A stretch of 64,000 nucleotides of DNA from Gnetum montanum (Eukaryota > Streptophyta > Gnetopsida > Gnetales > Gnetaceae), in NCBI GenBank assembly GCA_015680685.1, contig MNCI01024076.1, positions 1 to 64,000 of the forward strand, written 5' to 3'. The stretch's first letter is position 1. Every line of letters begins with the position of its first letter. Of the stretch, positions 57,787 to 64,000 are shown piece after piece. The position numbers and the translations under genes were made by a program. The notes under the pieces are model-generated. The model was not told the DNA's origin, ran no database searches, and saw only the letters and a program-made list of their open reading frames with translations.

Positions 57787-60652
57787 TCAAAAATCAAAAC
57801 TAATATTGAGAAACATAAAGATTCTTAACATAAGATTAATGCTAAGCAAAAACATTTCAAAGAGTGCCTTGCATTTTTCTTCTATCTTGCCTGAAGAATT
57901 TTTATTTTGCTCATTTTTTCCATTTTCTTTTTTTCCCAACTCAAAATCCTTCTCACCATCTTGAGGTTTGACATCATAATTTCCAACCTTGTCATCATTT
58001 ACAGTCTCATGTTTATATTTTTTTTTCTTGCCATCATCTTGAGGCTTGACATCAAAATTTCCAGTCTCGTCACCATTTTCAGACTCGTGTTTGTATTTTC
58101 TTTTCTTGCTCTCACTGTCCTTATTGCTTTTAGCATTCCCATTATTCTGACTATTCTGTTCATGTTTGTCATCCATTGAAGTTGAAGCAATATCAAGGTT
58201 TTCATGTTCAGCCTTGAATACTTTTTTATTACAACCTGTCAAGATATTTTTGGCAATCCCATTATTTTGGCAACTTGGAGGATTTTTCTCATCTGTTGAA
58301 GTAGAAGCGGATATAGAGTTTTCATTTTCAGCGTTGGATTTACTTTTCTTGCGAAGAACTTTCTTGCTACTTTTAAAATTCCCTTCATTTTGACTGCCTT
58401 GCATGGTCTTCTCATCCAATGAAGCAGAAATGTTACTTTCCTTTTTGCTATCTTCCACTTTTATATTTCTGGTGCTCTTTGAATTTTTTCCATTATGCAA
58501 AGACATATCAACAAATGTTTGTGCACAGTGAGCATTTGAACCTAAATCCTTAGCATCTGCTAAATTGTTAATGCTTTCATCTGGATTTTTCTTTTCATCT
58601 GAAGGTTTTCTTAGCCTGTTTCTTTTATGAGGAACAGAATCCTCCTTTAAATTTTCCAACTCTGTGCATAATTTTGAAATAATGTTTTCGGTATTCTCCT
58701 GTTTCTCTGAAAGACATTTTTCCTTCACACTGTTGCATTTCTTAATAGCCTTCAATTGTTTGGCAATTTCTTTGACATCTGTGTTTCCACCACGGATGGA
58801 TTCCAACAACATATTTAAGCCAGAGTCATTTAACGCATTAACCTCATCCTGTAATTACAACAGCAACAGTAAATTAGACATTATTTAGCGTTATGGCCAT
58901 GTAGTAGAATAGACTGTTATGCACAACATGAAGATCAGATTATGTGTATCTACATAAAAGATTCAAAATTAATAAAAAGGATATCATAAAATTGAAACTA
59001 ATCACCTCACTAACACCTTGAACCTTCAAGAGATCAGCAACAGAAGCAAAGCCTGTAGCTTTAGCCGTATGCACAAGAATACCTGTTGGAGAACATCCTT
59101 GTTTTTTCCTGGAACAACAAACAAGAAGAAATACCTTATAATTATTTCAGTGCATGTATTATCCTTAATTCACATTCTAAACAAATATTATTTGGAGGTT
59201 AATAGCAAAAAAAACCTTTGTCAGAAAGCATCATTTAAATGCCATTTCAAGTGAATGCTGTTAATAAATCACAAAACATACAATATAGCCTACTTTTAAC
59301 AAAAGAGGAAGAATAAAATGTTGTGAAGTTCAAGAAGTTCTATCCAATAATAGCAATTACATTTTATTTATAAAACATAGTAAACTGACTTGAAATTCAA
59401 AACCAAATTTCGTAAAACATTAAGCATCACAATCATTGAAACATGGCCCACTGCAGAAACTTTAAGCAGATATAGTTTGAAAACAGAAGCGTACATGCAG
59501 ACACTGCAATTACAAATCCCTCTGCATACAGGGCAATTCCACTCCTGATAATTGGAGGCTTCCTCCCCATTCTCTCCATACCTAGCATAAAATTTGGTTG
59601 AATGTAAGCTATTAGAATACTCCAGAGTAAGCCCAAAACCCAAAACACTCTCTGAGTGTCATGTGATAATTAGTTCTAAATCAACTCATCTCCAAAAATG
59701 TGGGCATCAAAAATCACAATTACAAACTAATAATGTACTGAATCAACACCTGTTTTGTAGACACCTGAAGCAAAAATGCCGCTTGCAAGGTCTTTTGGCT
59801 TCAGAATTTTTGCAAGAAGCCATGCAGTCTAATGTCTTCTGCCGACACTGTTATAACAAAAAAGCAATGATAGAATAAGAGTTCCGAGGAATCAAAATTC
59901 TAAAATTAAATGGTTTTACCTTTCGTTGCTTAGAATTGGAATTTCCCTGCAGAGAGCAATTTGTGTTTTGAAAAAAAAAACAAAAAAACAAAAATTTCAT
60001 CTGCATATTCAAAATCACGCACATTTCAGACACAACCGAAGAACCTAAATCAATAGACTAAAATGAGCACCTGATGACATGTTCTGCCATTTTCGGAGTC
60101 GTAAATCCTGCCACCGATGACACGTATACCAGGATTACTACTTCTACGTTTCTTCGACTCTTCAGGTTTCTTTCCGCTTTCCTCTGTTCCGTTCTCCTCC
60201 TCATCCACATTTTTGCTGAATCTTTTCTTGCTCTTCTTCTCATCCATACTCTCGCTGATATTCACCTCATTTTCACTCGATTTTTTCTTGCTCTTCTTCT
60301 CATCCGTCCTCTCCCTGTTACTCACCTCATTTTTCTCCGATCGTCTCTTGCTCTTCTCCACTTTCGCATCCACTGGCGAATCCGGAACAACGGCAACGCC
60401 ATTTTCACGGCCATGACGGCTGCCATTTCCTCTTTCTTGCACGTTCCATTCCTCGTTGCGGAGCTGCGGTTTCTTGTTTCGGCCATTGTTGTTGTCTTCG
60501 GCCCTGAAAACCTCCCTGGCAACGCCATTACTGCTGCCATTGGCGGCGGAAACAGCACCGTGGGAGGAATCCTGATCCAAGAGGAGGGACTTATTATTAC
60601 GAGCATTGCTGCTGAGGCGAGGGCTCTTTCTAATGGGAGGAGAAGCTACCAT
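57787..60652 (-). CDS. CDCA7: CDCA7-like zf-4CXXC_R1 zinc-finger protein, five core exons
   Basis: Exons (minus): 60652-60071, 59847-59750, 59581-59495, 59108-59006, 58848-57787. All introns are GT-AG and all phases join in frame to 643 aa. Residues 1-180 are Lys/Glu/Ser-rich with repeats. GIRVIGGRIYDSENGRTCHQ leads into the zinc finger at about 192-290, with four CxxC pairs: C192/C195, C220/C223, C243/C246, C252/C255. Key blocks are CRQKT, CLQNRYGE, WNCPVCRGICNCSVC and SPTGILVHTAKATGF. Residues 291-643 are a charged, Asn/Lys-rich repetitive tail. In vertebrates CDCA7 recruits the HELLS remodeller for DNA methylation of repeats; DDM1 is the plant HELLS counterpart, so a nuclear role of that kind is inferred. 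An in-frame upstream ATG (60754) would add 34 residues, but that part looks like leader. The hydrophobic last 25 residues are odd and the true last exon could differ. Confidence 0.9.
59920..59946 (-). other. Possible 27-nt cassette exon in intron 1 of the CDCA7-like gene
   Basis: Flanked by CTCTCTGCAG and GTAAAA, phase 0 on both sides and stop-free, it would insert GNSNSKQRK exactly between H-Q and C of the first CxxC pair. Skipping it restores C-H-Q-C, the conserved form, so the default transcript should omit it. Confidence 0.35.
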
Positions 60653-61050
60653 TGTCGATTGGGCGTTCTGAGAACTGATAATGAACCAGATCTTGCAGAA
60701 AAATGGCAATGAACCAGATCTTGCCCGAAACACAATGCAGCAGAAAAATGGCAATTGCTACAACAACAGCTCTCAAGGCGCCAAGCGTAGCAAACAAGCA
60801 AGAAAGGAAGGCTTAGTATAAATTCTGCATTTGCACGTACAGTCGTTGCAGTGGCATTGGCGGGAATTCGCTAAAATTCAAATCCAACGACTCTCCCGCT
60901 AGTTTTCTCGATTTTGGGATCTTTTTTTGTTTTTGTTTTCCTCTCTCTCTCTGAATTTAAATAGCACACCCCTGTTTTAAAACCATCTCGTAAGATTATA
61001 TGTTCCTCCAACCGTTGATCAAATGATATATTCTTTTGTAAATAAAGTTT
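60653..61050 (-). promoter_or_regulatory. Promoter and leader of the CDCA7-like gene
   Basis: A canonical E2F-type site, ATTGGCGGGAATT on the plus strand (60856-60868), lies about 200 bp upstream of the ATG. A TATA-like TATTTAAAT is the complement of 60955-60963. CCGTTG (61012-61017, in CAACCGTTGAT) resembles the core of the mitosis-specific MSA element. The leader holds a duplicated 14-bp phrase GAACCAGATCTTGC (60683 and 60711) and CT runs near 60940-60955. Together this fits S-phase or cell-cycle expression. Confidence 0.55.
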
Positions 61051-61969
61051 TTTTATTGCATTTATCTATGCTATGCCTCCAAGCTACCATGGCAATGCTA
61101 GGAGAGTCTTGAATCAAAGCTCAAGGTGTAACTTGTGAGTAGACTAGTTAAGCTATGCTTACATGGAATTAGTTTCTTTGGTGCCTCCAAGTTTGGTAAT
61201 TCATTTAACCACAAACACAATGATAGTTTACTAGGTAAATGTCTTGTTTCATGTGTAAGGAATTGAAGGTTCAAGCTATGATAAATGCAGATTTATGTTT
61301 TAATTTGTTTTACTTGAATTTTAAAACTATAATTGAAAGTAAAAGTTTTAAAGAATTCCAAGAAAGCATCATGCTAGTTGTATAATTCTTGTAGTTGCCA
61401 TTATATTTCAAAATATTTGTAGAAAAATATAACTATGCCTCAAATGTAACTCCAATTGGTAACCTCTTACTTAGTAAGACAATGAGTCCCACTAGTCCAC
61501 ATTTTGTTTACCTTTTAATGAGTGGCAAATATGCTTAATGCTCAACCATGCAATCTAGAAGTGTTTTGGTAGATCATGTCATGATCTATTGATGGATTAG
61601 GTGGAATGTTTAGCCTAGTTAGCCTGGTTAGGTGAGTTCGCAACTTGTTTATTTGTTCATTATACTCGCAATGATCTTAGATCATACGCTTAAGTATAAT
61701 TAAGGTGTATGATTAATGATGTTGTCATGGTTATTGTTACTAAAAATAGTAGTTTAACTAATTAACTAAAAATAGAAATAACTCTTGTTTTATCCCAAGG
61801 TGATAACGTATGCTCCATCAACCTTCCAACCTATATTCTTTTATTTTTTTAATTTGGCCTATGAAGTTAGCTACTTATAGGATGAAGCAAGTTAACTAAC
61901 AATTAGGATTACCAAGTCTAACATGTTTCAACACTTAAGGTCTCTATGCACTTATTCCACCAACACTAA
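61051..61969. other. Intergenic region upstream of the CDCA7-like gene
   Basis: No supported gene or element terminus. It separates the host gene promoter from the 5' LTR of element H. Confidence 0.5.
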
Positions 61970-63038
61970 TGATGAGAGTGGTTACTCTAGCAGTTTATTC
62001 TAATTATTAGAGCAGTCATTATTGGAGCAGTTACTCTAATAATTAGAGTGGTTATTATTGAAGTCATTACTCTAATTATTAGAGCCGTTATTATTAGAGC
62101 GGTTACTCTAATAATTAGAGTGGTTATTATTGGAGTGATTACTTTAATTATTAGAGTTGTTATTATTGGAGTAGTTACTCTAATAATTAGAGTGGTTATT
62201 ATTAGAGCGGTTATTATTAGAGTGGTTCCTCTAATTATTAGAGTAGTTATTCTAATTATTAGAGTAGTTGCTCCCAAGTCTATAAATACAATGCTTAGGC
62301 ACACAATTGAGAGGAAGTTTGGTAGCAATCAAGTAGCGAAACTCTTGTAGTCTGTCTAAAAGTTAAAGTATTTTCCAAGTGCCCACAGTAGGAGGTTTAA
62401 GTGTGGATGGATCTTTATTCAAGCATTGTGTACCTAAGCACACCTTGTGTACGGCAATAAAGATGAGCTCTTTAATTCATCCTTGCAGCACTTGAGATTT
62501 GTTTTCTTACGCATTTCTTTTACTTTATGTTCTTATGCATTTATTTTATTTTATGCACTTTACATTTATGTTATTAGCATAGTAATTAATTTTGATCAAT
62601 TAAGAAAATCGTTAAATTACACTCAGTACGATCACTTCAAGCATGCATGTAACACTTGGTAACCCAGTAACGATTAGCGTTTGGTAATCTCAGTAGTGTT
62701 GCACTGGTTCAGGATTTGTACGGCAAGTGAGAACGGATGCTGGTGTTAAGATTAGTTAGAACTTAGTTAATGAGTAGTTAAGATAAATTAGTCACTTAGT
62801 TATCTCTCTTTTCCCTTACTAGCAGATGACATAAAAACATAAAAGCTATAAAAATCATATGCCTCAAGCTTACTTAACCATACAATCGTGACATACAAGT
62901 AAGCTTGGGAGGACAATGATCAGCCAACCCGTCCTTGTTTCACAAGGGCGCATAAGCAGTTAGTCCTTGGAATTCGACCGGATCATGCATGAAACGCTCA
63001 TAAATATATGGTTGAGCATAGGGGTACCTCGCCACTCA
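61970..63038 (+). repeat. 5' LTR of element H (1069 bp)
   Basis: Starts TGATGAGAGTGG, ends CGCCACTCA. TATA box TATAAATA at 62281-62288, AATAAA at 62456-62461. From the TATA box on it aligns with the LTRs of A and B (shared phrases such as AAGTGCCCACAGTAGGAG and ATCTTTATTCAAGCAT). It is about 220 bp longer than the LTR of A because of the tandem array upstream of the TATA box. Confidence 0.85.
61999..62273 (+). repeat. 36-bp tandem array of a dyad unit in U3 of element H
   Basis: About six units of 36 bp and some shorter ones. Each unit has a CTCTAATWATTAGAG dyad plus a TTATTATTGGAGTGGTTA-like spacer. The array ends 7 bp before the TATA box. Its long open frames on both strands are a by-product of the repeat. 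Confidence 0.85.
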
Positions 63039-63042
63039 TCAT

Positions 63043-63060
63043 TGGCACCATTGCTAGGGA
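63043..63060 (+). other. Primer binding site of element H
   Basis: TGGCACCATTGCTAGGGA: 15 of 18 match the TGGCGCCGTTGCCGGGGA form, and all three changes are transitions (G-to-A or C-to-T). Confidence 0.85.
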
Positions 63061-63177
63061 CTTAGTTGTTTGTGCGCTAACTAAAACATAGGAAATCATT
63101 CACATCATTGGAACGAACCCTTAGGGTTGATTGAAAAAATAATAAACAAGAATACATTGAACACTAAACAGACAAGT

Positions 63178-64000
63178 ATGTCTCCTTCTTTGTACGAAAT
63201 CGCCCCACCACCTAGGTCTGAAACAAGAAACAGTCGGTGGTGTAATACATTTGACGTTGATATGCCAATCCCTCAACAAGTTCGAGTGGTATATATTCAT
63301 CCGATAAGTATATACCAGACTTCACCTTTATCCTCCATCAAGACGAACAACTATGTTGGTAAGGCTTAGAAGGTAACATAGTGTTACCTCCCGATTATTT
63401 AGTCTCGAGCATGCTTCTTCATGCTCTCACACGAATTGGCATGCCACACTTACACATAGAATACGTTGTGCAAGACCATGACTCGAGAGAATACCATCCC
63501 ACAGAGGCACAACATCAAAGGAACTTACAACAGGAAAGACATCATAAGTCTTTGAAGGATAAGTGGTCTAAGGATTCCCCACATGTCTTAAGCGAAAATG
63601 AGGGTGGTGAACCTACCTTAGGTAGTCGACCACAAAATGATGTTTCTCCCCTTGACTTTGGCCAAGGGGTTGTGTATCAGAACCTTCATTCCACTATTCA
63701 TAACCTAGGTTCTGATACCCATGAGCACAAAGGGTTCGAAAAAGGAACACGAACTCATGATAAAGGTGGACATTCTGATCGCAATCGCAATCAGGGCCAA
63801 GACCGAAGAAGAGAAGGTAGCAGACACCGTCATGGTGACAGTTCTCCTTCTTCTTCACCTTCATCATCTCCTTCACCCTCTCCTTCAATATTCAGATGTT
63901 GTCATAAAGAAAAAGACCATGGGGATAAAGGTAGGCAAAGTGGAAGTCATAGATGAAACAACCAGGAAAGGGGACGAGGGCACTCTAAAGAATCACAACA
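63178..64000 (+). pseudogene. gag of element H (N-terminal part)
   Basis: ATG at 63178 (MSPSLYEIAPPP), then RVVYIHP at the inverted repeat, a stop at 63367, and an open frame from 63381 to 63956: MLPPDYLVSSMLLHALTRIG, then a His/Gln-rich stretch, and RNQGQDRRREGSRHRHGDSS followed by a Ser/Pro run. The Arg/His/Asp-rich then Ser/Pro layout matches the gag N-terminal half of A (7700-8090). It needs at least one frameshift or stop to be bridged, so this copy is probably inactive. The capsid core lies beyond the window. Confidence 0.7.

Larger units (their letters stand above)
61970..64000 (+). mobile_element. Element H: 5' end of an A-like retrotransposon, runs off the window
   Basis: 5' LTR (61970-63038), primer site (63043-63060), inverted repeat (63288-63316) and gag (63178 onward). 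The coding part is less broken than in A, B or I: one gag frame is open for 191 codons. H is therefore probably the youngest copy of this family here. Confidence 0.85.

Noticed and set aside
60074-60712. 212-codon plus-strand frame opposite exon 1 of the CDCA7-like gene
   Set aside because: Shadow of a well-supported exon; its composition mirrors the Lys/Glu-rich sense strand.
60653-60754. Upstream in-frame ATG of the CDCA7-like gene adding MPFFCCIVF and 25 more residues
   Set aside because: The added segment is encoded by a duplicated leader phrase and is hydrophobic, unlike the usual basic N-terminus beginning at 60652.
62048-62350. Open frames of about 100 codons on both strands rich in Ile/Val (62048-62350 plus, 61987-62328 minus)
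   Set aside because: They are products of the 36-bp dyad repeat, which lacks stops in several frames; not genes.
1-64000. CRISPR arrays, bacterial operons, rRNA or tRNA genes
   Set aside because: No regular short repeats with unique spacers, no operon-like gene packing, and no cloverleaf or rRNA sequence seen; gene structure and repeats are those of a plant nucleus.

Overview
The window looks like nuclear DNA of a seed plant with a very large, repeat-swollen genome. A gymnosperm is my guess; nothing here fixes the species. The DNA is AT-rich. Nearly all of it is old LTR retrotransposon sequence of the Ty3/gypsy superfamily (mostly Tat/Athila-type, one chromovirus), broken by stops and frameshifts. 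One apparently intact, intron-bearing host gene lies at 57.8-60.7 kb on the minus strand.

Layout. 1-2100 (+): Tat-lineage pol remnant with RT and two RNase H domains ('F'). 4330-5200 (-): integrase remnant ('G'). 6186-19143 (+): a 13-kb Tat/Athila-like element ('A') with 5' LTR, tRNA-Asp-type primer site, gag, protease, RT, RNase H, integrase, a long accessory ORF, and a 3' LTR cut short. 19147-19785 (+): fragment 'C' of a relative. 19786-23243 (-): 5' half of another relative ('B'), ending in its LTR at 23243. 23250-24500 (+): chromovirus integrase and chromodomain ('J') plus a motif-repeat region. 26690-29260 (-): unrecognised degenerate coding remnant, with a 138-bp foldback beside it. 29463-41495 (-): a complete but pol-deleted element ('D') with 1.92-kb LTRs, an exact TATGG target duplication, a primer site, a polypurine tract and a gene-like unit on the opposite strand. 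43050-49440 (+): Athila-like element 'E'. 50759-55320 (-): 3' half of an A-like element ('I'), scrambled by an assembly error between two N characters. 57787-60652 (-): CDCA7-like gene. 61970-64000 (+): start of another A-like element ('H').

The host gene encodes a CDCA7-type zinc-finger protein (four CxxC pairs, zf-4CXXC_R1). In animals CDCA7 partners the remodeller HELLS, and the plant counterpart of HELLS is DDM1. That pathway maintains DNA methylation in repeats. Its promoter has a consensus E2F site.

The most interesting pattern concerns the retroelements. A and I each carry an accessory ORF just before the 3' LTR. Each ORF is preceded by an LTR-like promoter: a conserved purine-rich box, about 300 bp of spacer, a dyad-symmetric repeat cluster, then a TATA-like box. 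The dyad motif differs between elements but matches the motif in the same element's own LTR. D shows a variant of this on the opposite strand. Three relatives also share a near-perfect inverted repeat about 210-250 nt after the primer site.
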